Shown here: positions 8,460-17,732 of the stretch, one piece after another | Position numbering within the stretch: position 1 is the first letter of the stretch | Layout: each line of letters starts with the position of its first letter | NCBI RefSeq assembly: GCF_033025475.1 | Contig: NZ_CP130322.1 | Span: 2,609,001-2,673,000 of the forward strand | Length of the DNA stretch: 64,000 nucleotides | Source: Sphingomonas sp. C3-2 | GTDB lineage: Bacteria; Pseudomonadota; Alphaproteobacteria; Sphingomonadales; Sphingomonadaceae | Direction of reading: 5' to 3' | Notes under the pieces: generated by a model | What the model was told of the DNA's origin: nothing | What the model saw: only the letters and a program-made list of their open reading frames with translations | The model's database searches: none | Program-made: the position numbers and the translations under genes

Positions 8460-8713
8460 GGCCCAAGGCCTTAGAGCCAATCGAAAGCAGATGGAAACAT
8501 CTGCTGACTCGGAAATCGTGTAGGGGAGAGCGAAGAGCAATGCGCCGTTGAAACATGCGCTGCACCGCGCCGATCGGCGCGATGCGGAAAAAACGCCGTG
8601 TCACTTTCTTGCTCATAATCGCAAGGCTCTTTCGTTCCTGACTATCCGTGGCCCCTGAAATCCGCTAAGGGCGCGCGCGATAAACCTACTCCTCTAAATC
8701 GTCAGGACTCCCT

Positions 8714-10534
8714 ATGAGCCTCCGCAATATTGCCATTATCGCGCACGTCGATCATGGCAAGACTACACTGGTGGACCAGCTTTTCCGCCAGTCCGGTACC
8801 TTCCGTGAGAACCAGCGCGTCGAAGAACGCGCGATGGATTCGGGCGACCTCGAAAAGGAACGCGGGATCACGATTCTCGCGAAGCCGACCTCGGTCGAAT
8901 GGAACGGCACGCGCATCAACATCATCGATACGCCCGGCCACGCCGACTTCGGCGGTGAAGTGGAACGCATCCTCTCGATGGTCGACGGTGTGATCCTGCT
9001 CGTCGATTCCGCCGAAGGCCCGATGCCGCAGACCAAGTTCGTCACCGGCAAGGCGCTCGCGCTCGGCCTGCGCCCGATCGTCGTCGTCAACAAGATCGAC
9101 CGTAGCGACGCGCGTCCGCAGGAAGTGCTCGACGAAGTGTTCGATCTGTTCGTCAACCTCGACGCGAACGACGAACAGCTCGATTTCCCCGTGCTCTTCG
9201 CCTCGGGCCGCAACGGTTATGTCGGCCAGACCCCCGATGTGCGCGACGGCGATTTCACGCCTTTGTTCGAAAAGATCGTCGGCCATGTGCCCGAACCGGG
9301 CCTTGATGAAAACGGCCCCTTCAAGTTCCTCGTGACGCTGCTCGATCGCGACAACTTCCTCGGTCGTATCCTCACCGGCCGTGTCGATTCCGGTACGGTC
9401 AAGGTCAACCAGCCGATCCACGCGATCGACATGGACGGCAATGTGATCGAAGCTGGCCGCGCGTCGAAGATCTTCTCGTTCCGCGGGCTCGACCGCGTTC
9501 CCGTCGAAGAAGCCAAGGCAGGCGATATCATCTCGCTCGCCGGTCTCACCGTTGCCACCGTGGCCAACACCATTGCCGATACCTCGGTGACCGAAGCCAT
9601 TCAGGCGCAGCCGATCGATCCGCCGACGCTGTCGATGCGTTTCGCCGTGAACGATTCGCCGATGGCAGGCCGCGAAGGCAGCAAGGTGACGAGCCGCATG
9701 ATCCGCGACCGTCTGTTCCGCGAGGCGGAATCGAACGTCGCGATCAAGATCACCGAATCGGCCGACAAGGACAGCTTCGAAGTCGCCGGTCGCGGTGAAC
9801 TTCAGCTCGGCGTTCTCATCGAAACGATGCGCCGCGAAGGTTTCGAACTCGGCATCTCGCGTCCGCGCGTGCTGTTCGGCACCGACGAGGCCGGCAACAA
9901 GACCGAACCTTATGAAACCGTCGTCATCGACGTGGACGACGAATTTGCCAGCACGGTCGTCGACAAGATGAACCAGCGCAAGGCGGAAATGACCGACATG
10001 CGCCCCTCGGGCGGTGGCAAGACCCGCATCACCTTCTCGGCACCGTCGCGCGGCCTGATCGGCTATCACGGCGAATTCCTGTCCGACACGCGCGGCACCG
10101 GCATCATGAACCGCCTGTTCGAGAAATATGGCCCCCACAAGGGCAATATCGAAGGCCGCAAGAACGGCGTGCTGATCTCGAACGGCGCGGGTGAAGCCGT
10201 GGCCTATGCGCTTGGCCCGCTCGAAGAGCGCGGCATCCTGATGGTCGGCGTGGGCGAAGCGCTCTACGAAGGCATGATCATCGGCCAGAACGCCAAGCCC
10301 GAAGACCTCGAAGTCAACCCGATGAAGTCGAAGGCGCTCACCAACTTCCGCGCCTCGGGCAAGGATGACAGCATCCGCCTGACCCCGCCGTGGAAGATGA
10401 CGCTCGAACAGGCGATCGCCTATATCGACGACGATGAAATGGTCGAAGTGACGCCCAAGAACATCCGTCTGCGCAAGCGCTATCTCGATCCGAACGAGCG
10501 CAAGCGCATGTCGCGCGCCAAGGCTGCGGCCTGA
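8714..10534 (+). CDS. typA: Ribosome-associated GTPase TypA/BipA
   Basis: A 606-residue translational GTPase of usual length. The P-loop AHVDHGKT is at 10-17, followed by the switch [20 protein letters not shown] (switch II) and [13 protein letters not shown]-like domains III and V and the BipA-specific C-terminal domain ([20 protein letters not shown]) follow. It binds the 70S ribosome or 30S subunit under stress and helps 50S assembly and growth in the cold. It stands alone between a leftward transporter gene and a structured intergenic stretch. Confidence 0.97.
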   Translation: MSLRNIAIIAHVDHGKTTLVDQLFRQSGTFRENQRVEERAMDSGDLEKERGITILAKPTSVEWNGTRINIIDTPGHADFGGEVERILSMVDGVILLVDSAEGPMPQTKFVTGKALALGLRPIVVVNKIDRSDARPQEVLDEVFDLFVNLDANDEQLDFPVLFASGRNGYVGQTPDVRDGDFTPLFEKIVGHVPEPGLDENGPFKFLVTLLDRDNFLGRILTGRVDSGTVKVNQPIHAIDMDGNVIEAGRASKIFSFRGLDRVPVEEAKAGDIISLAGLTVATVANTIADTSVTEAIQAQPIDPPTLSMRFAVNDSPMAGREGSKVTSRMIRDRLFREAESNVAIKITESADKDSFEVAGRGELQLGVLIETMRREGFELGISRPRVLFGTDEAGNKTEPYETVVIDVDDEFASTVVDKMNQRKAEMTDMRPSGGGKTRITFSAPSRGLIGYHGEFLSDTRGTGIMNRLFEKYGPHKGNIEGRKNGVLISNGAGEAVAYALGPLEERGILMVGVGEALYEGMIIGQNAKPEDLEVNPMKSKALTNFRASGKDDSIRLTPPWKMTLEQAIAYIDDDEMVEVTPKNIRLRKRYLDPNERKRMSRAKAAA

Positions 10535-10544
10535 CGCTTTAAGC

Positions 10545-10567
10545 GCGATTTCCGACCCGGAAATCGC
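10545..10567 (+). terminator. Hairpin after typA
   Basis: GCGATTTCCG (10545-10554) and CGGAAATCGC (10558-10567) form a perfect ten-base-pair stem with an ACC loop. Flanking ACGCT and AGCGT can extend it across an internal loop. It begins ten bases after the typA stop. The T-run is weak. Confidence 0.65.
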
Positions 10568-10577
10568 AGCGTTATAA

Positions 10578-10663
10578 AGACATGGAGCCGCAGGCCCGGA
10601 ACAACCGGGTCGGCGGCTTCGGTCTATGAACCCCCGGTGAATTTCCGGTTCGCCGTGGGTTCA
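10578..10663 (+). other. Two further strong hairpins in the typA downstream region
   Basis: First, AGAC, GCCGC and CCCGG (10578-10599) pair in nested order with CCGGG, GCGGC and GTCT (10605-10625). Second, TGAACCC and CGGTGAA (10627-10641) pair with TTCGCCG and GGGTTCA (10649-10663) with one T-G wobble and one C/T mismatch. Together with the terminator-like stem before them they make three consecutive hairpins in 120 bases. They could belong to a small RNA or to the 5' leader of the downstream secreted-protein gene; I cannot tell which. Confidence 0.45.
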
Positions 10664-10763
10664 GTCGCCTGCCGTTACCGTCCTTTGCTTACCGGACGCC
10701 TGGCCGCGCCCACGAGTCGGCCGACGCCCTTTGCAAGGGGGACGGACGACAGGAGTGCAGGCG

Positions 10764-11168
10764 ATGAATTCGATTCTGGACAAGGCCGCCGCGATGGCGG
10801 TTGTCGCCGCCACGCTGGCGGCCAGCGCCGCCCCCGCAGAGGCGCGGCGCTATTACCGGCACAGGGACAATGACGCAGGCGTCGCGATCGCGGCGGGCGT
10901 TGTCGGCCTCGCCATCGTGGCGGCGATAGCCTCCTCCTCGCGGCGCGACCGCTATTATGACGATCGCTATTATTATGATCGCGGCTATTCTCCCCGCTAT
11001 CGCTACGATTATGACTATCGCGATTACCGCGATCGCTACCCACGCTACCGGTATCGTGGCGATCATTATGATTATAACCGGTCCTGGCGCGACGACCGTC
11101 GCTGCACGACGCGCAGGGTCTGGGATCCCTATGAACAACGCCGGGTCAGGGTGCGCTACTGCCGCTGA
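10764..11168 (+). CDS. Secreted or envelope Tyr/Arg/Asp-rich small protein
   Basis: A 134-residue protein that I do not recognise as a named family. Residues 1-28 look like a signal peptide ending ASAAPAEA before RRYY. A second hydrophobic stretch at about 38-57 (AGVAIAAGVVGLAIVAAIAS) may be a membrane or glycine-zipper segment. The remainder is very rich in Tyr, Arg and Asp in YRDYRDRYPRYRYR-type runs and ends with two cysteines in CTTRRVWDPYEQRRVRVRYC. The ATG at 10764 has AGGAG eight bases upstream, which decides it over an in-frame ATG at 10731. Codon bias matches its neighbours despite the low-complexity composition. Short basic envelope proteins of this kind are common in sphingomonads, with no assigned role. 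Confidence 0.75.
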   Translation: MNSILDKAAAMAVVAATLAASAAPAEARRYYRHRDNDAGVAIAAGVVGLAIVAAIASSSRRDRYYDDRYYYDRGYSPRYRYDYDYRDYRDRYPRYRYRGDHYDYNRSWRDDRRCTTRRVWDPYEQRRVRVRYCR

Positions 11169-11194
11169 GGGCGCGTGGCGGCGGCGCTTTGGGC

Positions 11195-11220
11195 GGGCGG
11201 GCGACCATCGTCGCCCGCCC
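11195..11220 (+). terminator. GC-rich hairpin after the Tyr/Arg-rich gene
   Basis: GGGCGGGCGAC (11195-11205) pairs perfectly with GTCGCCCGCCC (11210-11220) around a CATC loop, 26 bases after the stop codon. Confidence 0.65.
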
Positions 11221-11289
11221 CTGTCCTATAATGGTTTCATCGCTGTGGTTTTGATGCCCGTGTGACTGCACCGGGGGAGGGTTTGCGTA

Positions 11290-12141
11290 ATGCCGTTTCT
11301 GTCGGCCGAAAATATCGACAAGGCTCGTTCCTATTCGGTGCGGATTAGCCCGGAAGCCTCATTCGGCAAGCACATTGCCAAGCCGACGGTTATTGAAAGC
11401 AACGTCACTATCGGCCGGGGCATATACGAAATCGACTTTATCGGGGCGTATACGTTTTTCAGCGGCCGTAACACCGTGATGCAGAATGTGGCCTCGGTCG
11501 GCCGATTCTGTTCGATCGCAACCAACATCATCTCCGGCCAGGTCGAACATCCGACGGATTTTCTCTGCGCCGCGCCCATGTTCACCGGAACAAGTGTTCC
11601 AGGATCGGGCAGCCTCGATTTCTACAACGCCAATCGCGCAATGGCGGACAAGGCTGCGGCGGCGCTCGCGGAATCGATGGCCGGACGCATCGACAAGATC
11701 GTGATTGGAAACGATGTCTGGATTGGCGAGGGGGCCTTTATCCGCAGCGGCGTGCGCATTGGGGATGGTGCGATTGTCGCGGCGCGCGCGGTCGTCACGC
11801 GTGACGTTCCGCCCTATGCCATTGTCGGCGGATCACCCGCGCGTATCATTCGCTATCGCTTCGATCCGGACGTGATTGCCGATTTGCTGAACCTCGAATG
11901 GTGGAAATATGGCGTCAGCGCGGTGACGGGTGCCGATTTCACGGATATCCGGTCGGCGATCGATACCATAGCGGCGAACATTGCCTCGGGCCGGGCAACC
12001 TTGCGTGATGAGCCGCTTGTGCTGATCGACAAGGCGTTAGGGGTGAGCGCAAACTGGTATGATCCGCAAAGCCAGATGCTCTTTCCGATCGATGAGTTTC
12101 GCGTGGCGACGGGGAGCGCTCCCGACACCGCCGCTTATTGA
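11290..12141 (+). CDS. Left-handed beta-helix O-acetyltransferase (CatB/Vat-like)
   Basis: A 283-residue hexapeptide-repeat acyltransferase. Repeats are seen around 33-45 and clearly at 136-175 ([50 protein letters not shown]), the classic closing coil of CatB/xenobiotic and sugar O-acetyltransferases. It should transfer acetyl from acetyl-CoA to a hydroxyl, probably of a sugar or small molecule. The C-terminal 90 residues beyond the helix are not recognised. A GGGGGAGGG precedes the ATG by eight bases. It is a single gene with no polysaccharide genes next to it, so the acceptor cannot be inferred. Confidence 0.8.
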   Translation: MPFLSAENIDKARSYSVRISPEASFGKHIAKPTVIESNVTIGRGIYEIDFIGAYTFFSGRNTVMQNVASVGRFCSIATNIISGQVEHPTDFLCAAPMFTGTSVPGSGSLDFYNANRAMADKAAAALAESMAGRIDKIVIGNDVWIGEGAFIRSGVRIGDGAIVAARAVVTRDVPPYAIVGGSPARIIRYRFDPDVIADLLNLEWWKYGVSAVTGADFTDIRSAIDTIAANIASGRATLRDEPLVLIDKALGVSANWYDPQSQMLFPIDEFRVATGSAPDTAAY

Positions 12142-12190
12142 CGGCGCCCGCCCCGGTGCCACAGAAGGGCGCTGAACCAAGGGGGGCGTG

Positions 12191-12604
12191 ATGGAACCGG
12201 TATTGCAGAGCCTTGTGTCGGGGCTGCCCATATTGCTGTTGCATCTGGGTGTCGCGTTGTCGGTCTTCCTGCTCGCGCTGTTCGCCTATTTGTGGCTCAC
12301 CCCGCACAAGGAAATGGCACTTATTCGCGAGGGCAATCAGGCCGCCTCCATCTCTTTGGGCGGGGCGGCGATCGGGCTCGCCATCCCGCTGGCTTATTGC
12401 CTGCAATCATCGATCAACATCTGGGATCTGGTCGTCTGGGGCGCGGTGACGCTGCTCATCCAAATCATCGCCTTTCGCGGCGTCGATCTCATCCTCCACG
12501 ATCTGCCCAAGCGGATCGAGCATGACGAGCGTTCGGCCGCGATCTTCCTCGCCACGGTCAAGATCGCCGTCGCGATGCTGAACGCCGCCGCCGTTTCGGG
12601 CTGA
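12191..12604 (+). CDS. DUF350 family membrane protein
   Basis: A 137-residue protein with four hydrophobic segments and the DUF350 features EMALIREGNQAASISLGGAAIGLAIPLA. DUF350 proteins occur as tandem four-helix membrane units of unknown function. The ATG at 12191 follows a GTG that is in frame; ATG is preferred. A trypsin-like protease gene starts four bases after the stop. Confidence 0.85.
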   Translation: MEPVLQSLVSGLPILLLHLGVALSVFLLALFAYLWLTPHKEMALIREGNQAASISLGGAAIGLAIPLAYCLQSSINIWDLVVWGAVTLLIQIIAFRGVDLILHDLPKRIEHDERSAAIFLATVKIAVAMLNAAAVSG

Positions 12605-12608
12605 TCGC

Positions 12609-13427
12609 GTGGCGCGGCACGGCAGGGAAGGGCGGCGCGGGGGCTGCACGCTTCCGATCCTGCTTGTCCTGTTCATCGCCGCCGCGCTCTGGCAGGGGCG
12701 CGACGAACAGGGCGTGCCGCGCCGTCCCGGCCTGTTCGACCGGCGCGACGAGGCGCTGCCCGAATTCGGCATCGCCGATGACGAACGGCGGCAGGACAGC
12801 CAGGGCACCGCCTTTGCGGTCGGCACCAACGGGCTGTGGCTCACCGCCGAACATGTCGTGCGCGGCTGCGCGCGCATCGGGCTCGCCACTGGGCCGGGGC
12901 AGGCGCAGCGCGTGGTGGAGGTGCATCAAAGCCCCTCGGCCGATGCCGCGCTGATCGCGGACGGCATGCCCGGCCCCATTGGGCTTGCGCTTGCCGCCAC
13001 CGCGCCCGTTCCCGGTGCGCGCGGCTATCATATGGGCTATCCGGCGGGCGAGCCGGCGATCGTCGAGAGCGAGTTGATCGGCCCCGGCAATGCGGTGCGC
13101 GGATCGGGCCGGTCGGAAGCGGTGCTCGCCTGGGCGGAAATCGATCGCTTCCCCGATTTCGACCATACGCTGGGCGGCATCAGCGGCGGCCCCACGCTCG
13201 ACAGCGCGGGGCAGGTCGTCGGCATCAACTCGGCCGCCAGCGAGCGGCGCGGGCGCGTGCTGACGACGCGGCCCGGGGCGGGAATGGAACTCGTCCGCGC
13301 GGTGCGCCACAGCTATCGCCCGGCCGCCGAGCCGCCCATTGCCGGGCTGCACGATGCGGTGCGCCGCTTTCGGCATCTGTCGGCGCTTGGCGCGATCCGC
13401 CCCGTCTACTGCGATGTCGCCGAATAA
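12609..13427 (+). CDS. Membrane-anchored trypsin-like serine protease
   Basis: A 272-residue protein with one hydrophobic segment at about 14-28, acting as uncleaved anchor or signal, then a chymotrypsin-fold domain. The likely catalytic triad is His82 (LTAEHVV), Asp112 (SPSADAALI) and Ser192 (GGISGGP), with the oxyanion-hole glycines before the serine. There is no PDZ domain, so it is not a full DegP/HtrA. It starts with GTG at 12609, four bases after DUF350, so the two are probably cotranscribed. It probably cleaves proteins in the periplasm; substrates are unknown. Confidence 0.8.
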   Translation: MARHGREGRRGGCTLPILLVLFIAAALWQGRDEQGVPRRPGLFDRRDEALPEFGIADDERRQDSQGTAFAVGTNGLWLTAEHVVRGCARIGLATGPGQAQRVVEVHQSPSADAALIADGMPGPIGLALAATAPVPGARGYHMGYPAGEPAIVESELIGPGNAVRGSGRSEAVLAWAEIDRFPDFDHTLGGISGGPTLDSAGQVVGINSAASERRGRVLTTRPGAGMELVRAVRHSYRPAAEPPIAGLHDAVRRFRHLSALGAIRPVYCDVAE

Positions 13428-13494
13428 GCCGCATTGACGCTGGCGGCATGGGCTGGCTACTGCCCGCTATCATTCATTCCGGAAAGCAACGCCC

Positions 13495-13761
13495 ATGACC
13501 GACACGCCTCCCGATCGTCTTGCGATCGATCCCGACAGCCCGTTCCACAATCCCGAACTGCTCGCGCGCGGGGTGGGGATCCGCTTCAAGGGCGTGCAGA
13601 AGCACAATGTCGAGGAATATTGCATTTCCGAAGGCTGGATCCGCGTTCAGGCGGGCAAGACGCTCGATCGCCGTGGCAAGCCGCTGACGCTCAAGCTGAG
13701 CGGCCCGGTCGAAGCCTGGTACGAAGACAATGAGCAGGCCGAAGGCGAAACCGAAGCCTGA
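13495..13761 (+). CDS. DUF3297 family protein
   Basis: An 88-residue soluble protein matching DUF3297 across its length (RGVGIRFKGVQKHNVEEYCISEGWIRVQAGKTLDRRGKPLTLKLSGPVEAWYED). The family is small, conserved in Alphaproteobacteria and Gammaproteobacteria, and has no known function. It stands alone with its own short upstream region. Confidence 0.88.
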   Translation: MTDTPPDRLAIDPDSPFHNPELLARGVGIRFKGVQKHNVEEYCISEGWIRVQAGKTLDRRGKPLTLKLSGPVEAWYEDNEQAEGETEA

Positions 13762-13779
13762 TATCGCGTTTCAGGGGTT

Positions 13780-13795
13780 CCCCGCTGCGGCGGGG
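13780..13795. terminator. Short hairpin between convergent DUF3297 and CHAP genes
   Basis: CCCCGC (13780-13785) pairs with GCGGGG (13790-13795) around four bases, just after the DUF3297 stop. It is short and lacks a T-run. Confidence 0.35.
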
Positions 13796-13809
13796 GGCCA
13801 CCGGCCGGC

Positions 13810-14361
13810 TCAGTTGGAGCGCAGGCCTTCGATGACGCCGGCGATTTCGGCCAGACGGTTGCCGACGAACTTCAGATCGTCGTTCGCGCGGCCGGGTTCG
13901 GCCTTTTCACCATAGATGAAGCCGTAAGCGGGGTACGAGGTCAGGCCCAGATCGCCCATCGGCGCGTACCAGACGCGCACCTTGCTCCAGTCGCCAGCCG
14001 CCGAGACGTCCATCGCGCGGACATTGCGCTCGATCTTGCCGCCATGCGACCAGTTGGCGTGGGTCAGCAGCACTTCGCGGTCCGAAATCACTTCCGAAAC
14101 CATCGCGACATGGCCTGCGCGCATCTTGCCGTGCGACTTCATCGCCAGCACCGAACCGACCATCGGCACATTGCCACGGGCATATTTGCCGTCGGCCTGA
14201 TCCCACCAGCCGCTGGCATTGCCGAACAGCTGGATGCCCGAAATTTCGCGCGCATAGGGGGCGCACTGCCAATATTGGGCCATTGCCGGGGCAACGCTCG
14301 AAACCATCATGCCGAAGAACAGGGCTGCGCCCATTGCTCCGCGTGCAAGCTTCGATGCCAT
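13810..14361 (-). CDS. Secreted CHAP-domain peptidoglycan hydrolase
   Basis: A 183-residue protein with a signal peptide ending AMA before QYWQC. The CHAP (NlpC/P60-like amidase) fold is shown by Cys33 in QCAPYARE, His84 in GHVAMV and the HANW segment that follows. Such enzymes cleave peptide bonds in peptidoglycan in the periplasm, though many alphaproteobacterial members are uncharacterised. It stands alone and faces the DUF3297 gene. Confidence 0.85.
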   Translation of the reverse strand: MASKLARGAMGAALFFGMMVSSVAPAMAQYWQCAPYAREISGIQLFGNASGWWDQADGKYARGNVPMVGSVLAMKSHGKMRAGHVAMVSEVISDREVLLTHANWSHGGKIERNVRAMDVSAAGDWSKVRVWYAPMGDLGLTSYPAYGFIYGEKAEPGRANDDLKFVGNRLAEIAGVIEGLRSN

Positions 14362-14495
14362 TGAAAAACCCCCGTTTTGAACCCGTGCCAGTGTCTAGAC
14401 AGGTCTATAGGAACGAGGGAAGGGGGCCGCGGCGGCTCAACTCATCCTATGCGGTGAGTTGTTGGCCGCCTGCGTTGAACGGCGGAACTGGCCGA

Positions 14496-16406
14496 TTATC
14501 CTTGCCAATCCAGCGTTTTGTCGACCGCGCCAACCGTTACCGAATGGTAAAGCGGGCGCGCCTTGGCATAGATTCGCCGCGCGATCGGCAGGCCCCAATC
14601 GCCCTGCGCCTTCAGCGTCGCGAACAGCGGATCGACGAACTTGCGGCGGCCCATGCTCGTCAGGAACTGTTCGGCCGACGGCACCGCCGGGTCGAAGCGA
14701 TTGCCCAGCGCCAGCATCAGCCAGGCAAAGCGCACCTCGCTATTGCCCGTGTCGGACAGTTTCCAGCGGACATCGAGCGCGGCGAGCTGATCCTGCGACA
14801 GCTTGCGCGGCAGCGCGTTGAGGAAGCGCACGCGTTCCTGCGTCGTCCAGCCATCGGCGCGAATGTCCGATGCCTTGCCGCCCGCCGCAAAGGCGCGCGC
14901 CGCCGCGTCCACCGCCGCAAACCGGCTCGACTGGACGTGGACCGCATTGTCGGGAAGCCCCGGCTGATAGATCCAGCGCATCACGCCGATCTTGTCCTCA
15001 AGCGCCTTGTCGTCCTTGAACAGATTGGCGCGCATATCCTCGATGAACCCCGCACTCGTCTGCGGCTTGAAGGCGAAGCGATCGAAATAGCTGCGCAGAT
15101 AGGCGTCCCATGCCGGGCGGCCCACCGCGCGTTCGATCGTGCGCAGGAACACCGCGCCCTTTTCATAGGCGATGTCGCTCATCCCGTCATCGGGGTCGCG
15201 CCCGTCAAGGTTCAGGTGCAGCTGGCTGTCGGGCGCCTCGAGCCCGCCGGCTGCTGCAATCGCCTTTTCCATGTCGGACCAGCCCAGATCGGCGAGCATG
15301 GCGGCGCGTTCCTTGCCCTCCATCTCCTCCATGATCCGGTTTTCGAAATAGGTGGTGAAGCCCTCGTTCAGCCAGAAATCGTTCCAGTTGGCGTTGGTTA
15401 CCAGATTGCCCGACCAGCTATGGGCCAGTTCATGCGCGATCAGGCTGACGAGCGAGCGGTCGCCGGCAATCGCGGTGGGGGTGACGAAGGTCAGGCGCGG
15501 ATTTTCCATCCCGCCAAAGGGAAAGCTCGGGGGCAGAACAAGCAGGTCATAACGGCCCCAGCGATAGGGGCCGTACAGCTTTTCCGCCGCCGCCACGAAT
15601 TTCTCGAGATCGGCGAACTCATAGGCGCTCTTGTCGAGCATCGCAGGTTCGCTCCACACGCCGGTGCGCGGGCCCAGCGGCTTGAAGGCCAGGTCGCCCA
15701 CCGCGATCGCGATCAGATAGGGGGCAACGGGCTTGTCCATCCGGAAGCGGAAGGTGCGGCCGCCATCGCTTTCCTCGCCCTCGGGCGTCAGCATCTCGCC
15801 GCTCATCACCGCCTTCAACTCCTCGGGCACGGTGATGCTGGCTTCCCAGGTCTGGCGAATGCCGGGGCTGTCCTGCGTCGGGATCCAGCTGCGGTTGAGG
15901 ATCGCCTGACCCTGGCTGAACAGATAGGGATATTGCTTGCCGGCCGTTTGCTCGGGCGACAGCCATTGCAGCGCGGGCGCGCCGGGCGAGGTGACGTAAT
16001 GGACCACGATCCGCTTGGCGCCGTTCAGGATCACCGACAGCGGCTGGCCGTGCACGGGATCGCCCTTGCCCTGCGAATAGGCGAGCGTGTTGCCCGCGGC
16101 GTCGGTCACGCGGCGGATCGTCAGCCCCTTGCTGTCGAGGATCACGCGCTTGGCATCGGGGGCCAGTTCCAGATCGAGCGTCGCGGTGCCGCGCAGCACC
16201 TTTTCCTCGAAATCCACCGCCAGATCGAGCGCCACGTGCTTGACGCGCGCCTCCTCGGGCTTGGCAAAGCTGTGCGTGTCCACGCCCTGTTCCTTCATCG
16301 CCACGCTGCCATCCTGCGATGCTGCCATATTCTCGTTCTTCGCTGTGCCGCAGGCGGACAGCGCGGCAAGGGCGAGAATCGAGGCGGCAAGACGCAGTTT
16401 TTTCAT
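14496..16406 (-). CDS. M1 family aminopeptidase, lipoprotein (leukotriene A4 hydrolase-like)
   Basis: A 636-residue zinc aminopeptidase. The N-terminus has a lipobox, ALSAC, with Cys19, so it is a periplasmic lipoprotein. The exopeptidase motif GGMENP and the zinc motif HELAHSWSGN followed 18 residues later by the Glu of WLNEGFTTYFEN are intact. The C-terminal helical region matches LTA4H-like M1 proteins. I take the ATG at 16406; the frame opens one codon earlier with TTG. It removes N-terminal residues from peptides and is a single-gene unit. Confidence 0.93.
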   Translation of the reverse strand: MKKLRLAASILALAALSACGTAKNENMAASQDGSVAMKEQGVDTHSFAKPEEARVKHVALDLAVDFEEKVLRGTATLDLELAPDAKRVILDSKGLTIRRVTDAAGNTLAYSQGKGDPVHGQPLSVILNGAKRIVVHYVTSPGAPALQWLSPEQTAGKQYPYLFSQGQAILNRSWIPTQDSPGIRQTWEASITVPEELKAVMSGEMLTPEGEESDGGRTFRFRMDKPVAPYLIAIAVGDLAFKPLGPRTGVWSEPAMLDKSAYEFADLEKFVAAAEKLYGPYRWGRYDLLVLPPSFPFGGMENPRLTFVTPTAIAGDRSLVSLIAHELAHSWSGNLVTNANWNDFWLNEGFTTYFENRIMEEMEGKERAAMLADLGWSDMEKAIAAAGGLEAPDSQLHLNLDGRDPDDGMSDIAYEKGAVFLRTIERAVGRPAWDAYLRSYFDRFAFKPQTSAGFIEDMRANLFKDDKALEDKIGVMRWIYQPGLPDNAVHVQSSRFAAVDAAARAFAAGGKASDIRADGWTTQERVRFLNALPRKLSQDQLAALDVRWKLSDTGNSEVRFAWLMLALGNRFDPAVPSAEQFLTSMGRRKFVDPLFATLKAQGDWGLPIARRIYAKARPLYHSVTVGAVDKTLDWQG

Positions 16407-16505
16407 CAATGGGGCTCTTATGGGCTGTGCCGGCGGCGCGGCGGTGGGGATGGGTGACGCTAGAACAGCTTTGGCCTTGAGAAAAGCGTTCGCGCGCGCT
16501 TTTTC

Positions 16506-17696
16506 TCAGCGCAACAGGCGCTGCGCACCCAGCGCGACAAAGCCGATCACCAGCCCCCAAAAGGCCGATCCGATGCCGAAGAGCGACATGCCCGATGCCG
16601 TCGCGATAAAGGTCAGCACGGCGGCTTCACGGTGCGTGTCCCCCGCCATCGTCGCGCCCAGCGCGTTGGTGAGCGGGCCAATGAGCGCGACGCCGGTGAT
16701 GGCGGCAATGGCGCTGGGCGGCATCGCCATGAACAGGCTGACGAGCGGCGCCGAGAACAGCGCGAGGAGAATATAGAACCCGCCATAAGCGATGCCGACC
16801 AGCCAGCGCCGCGTTGGATCGGGATGCGCATCGGCATCGGTGCAGATCGCGGCGGTGATCGCCGCCAGATTGATGCCGTGCGCGCCAAAGGGCGCGAAGA
16901 CCAGCGACAGCGCGCCGGTGCTGAGCAGCAGCGGCTGGACGGGGGGCGCATAGCCCGCCGAACGCAGCACGACGAGGCCGGGCAGGTTTTGCGAAACCAG
17001 CGTGACGAGGAAAAGCGGGATGCCAAGGCTCACCACCGCCTTCCAGTCGAAGCTGGCAAGCGTCGGGGTCAGTGATCCGAACAGCGCGCCCGAAACCCCG
17101 CCGCCCACATCGCCGCGTCCGGTGACGACGGCGATCGCCACCGCCAGCGTGATCAGCAGCGCATAGGCGGGAAAGCGCACGCGCGCGGTGATGAACGTCA
17201 CCACGAGCACGCCCGCCATCAGCGCGTCGGACTGAAAGGTGCGGAACAGGCCGAGGCAGAAAGGCAGCATCACCCCCGCCAGCATCCCCGATGCCACCTG
17301 TGCCGGAATGCGCGCCGCCAGCCGCCCCAGCGCGGGGATCAGCCCCAGCACCACCATCATCGCGGCGGCCGCCACGAACACCCCCGTTGCCACGGGCCAC
17401 CCGGCGGCGGTCGCGCTTGCCGCGATCAGCGCCGCGCCGGGGGTGGACCAGGCCAGCACCACGGGCATTTTCTGCCACCAGCTGAGGAGGATGCTGCCGA
17501 TCGCGATGCCCGCGCACAGCGCGGTCACCATCGATCCGATCTGCCCGGCATTGCCGCCCAGCGCCTGCCCGGCCTGCACCACCAGCACCACCGTGCCGCC
17601 AAAGCCAATGAGCGCGGCGATCGCGGCGGCGGCCCAGCCGGAAAGGGGCAGGGCGGGGGTCAGGCGGGAATGGTTGGAAGGCGCATCATGCATCAT
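16506..17696 (-). CDS. benE: BenE-type benzoate/H+ symporter family protein
   Basis: A 396-residue carrier with about twelve hydrophobic segments. PVVLAWSTPGAALIA, IPAQVASGMLAGVMLPFCLG and FGAHGINLAAITAAICT are conserved BenE motifs. The family imports benzoate with protons. No benzoate oxygenase genes are present in the window, so the true substrate may be another carboxylic acid. Two ATG codons lie in tandem at the start. It follows the GST gene by 36 bases and could be cotranscribed. Confidence 0.88.
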   Translation of the reverse strand: MMHDAPSNHSRLTPALPLSGWAAAAIAALIGFGGTVVLVVQAGQALGGNAGQIGSMVTALCAGIAIGSILLSWWQKMPVVLAWSTPGAALIAASATAAGWPVATGVFVAAAAMMVVLGLIPALGRLAARIPAQVASGMLAGVMLPFCLGLFRTFQSDALMAGVLVVTFITARVRFPAYALLITLAVAIAVVTGRGDVGGGVSGALFGSLTPTLASFDWKAVVSLGIPLFLVTLVSQNLPGLVVLRSAGYAPPVQPLLLSTGALSLVFAPFGAHGINLAAITAAICTDADAHPDPTRRWLVGIAYGGFYILLALFSAPLVSLFMAMPPSAIAAITGVALIGPLTNALGATMAGDTHREAAVLTFIATASGMSLFGIGSAFWGLVIGFVALGAQRLLR

Positions 17697-17732
17697 GCCT
17701 CTCTAGGCACAGCGTGGCCCTTGCGCAAAGCG

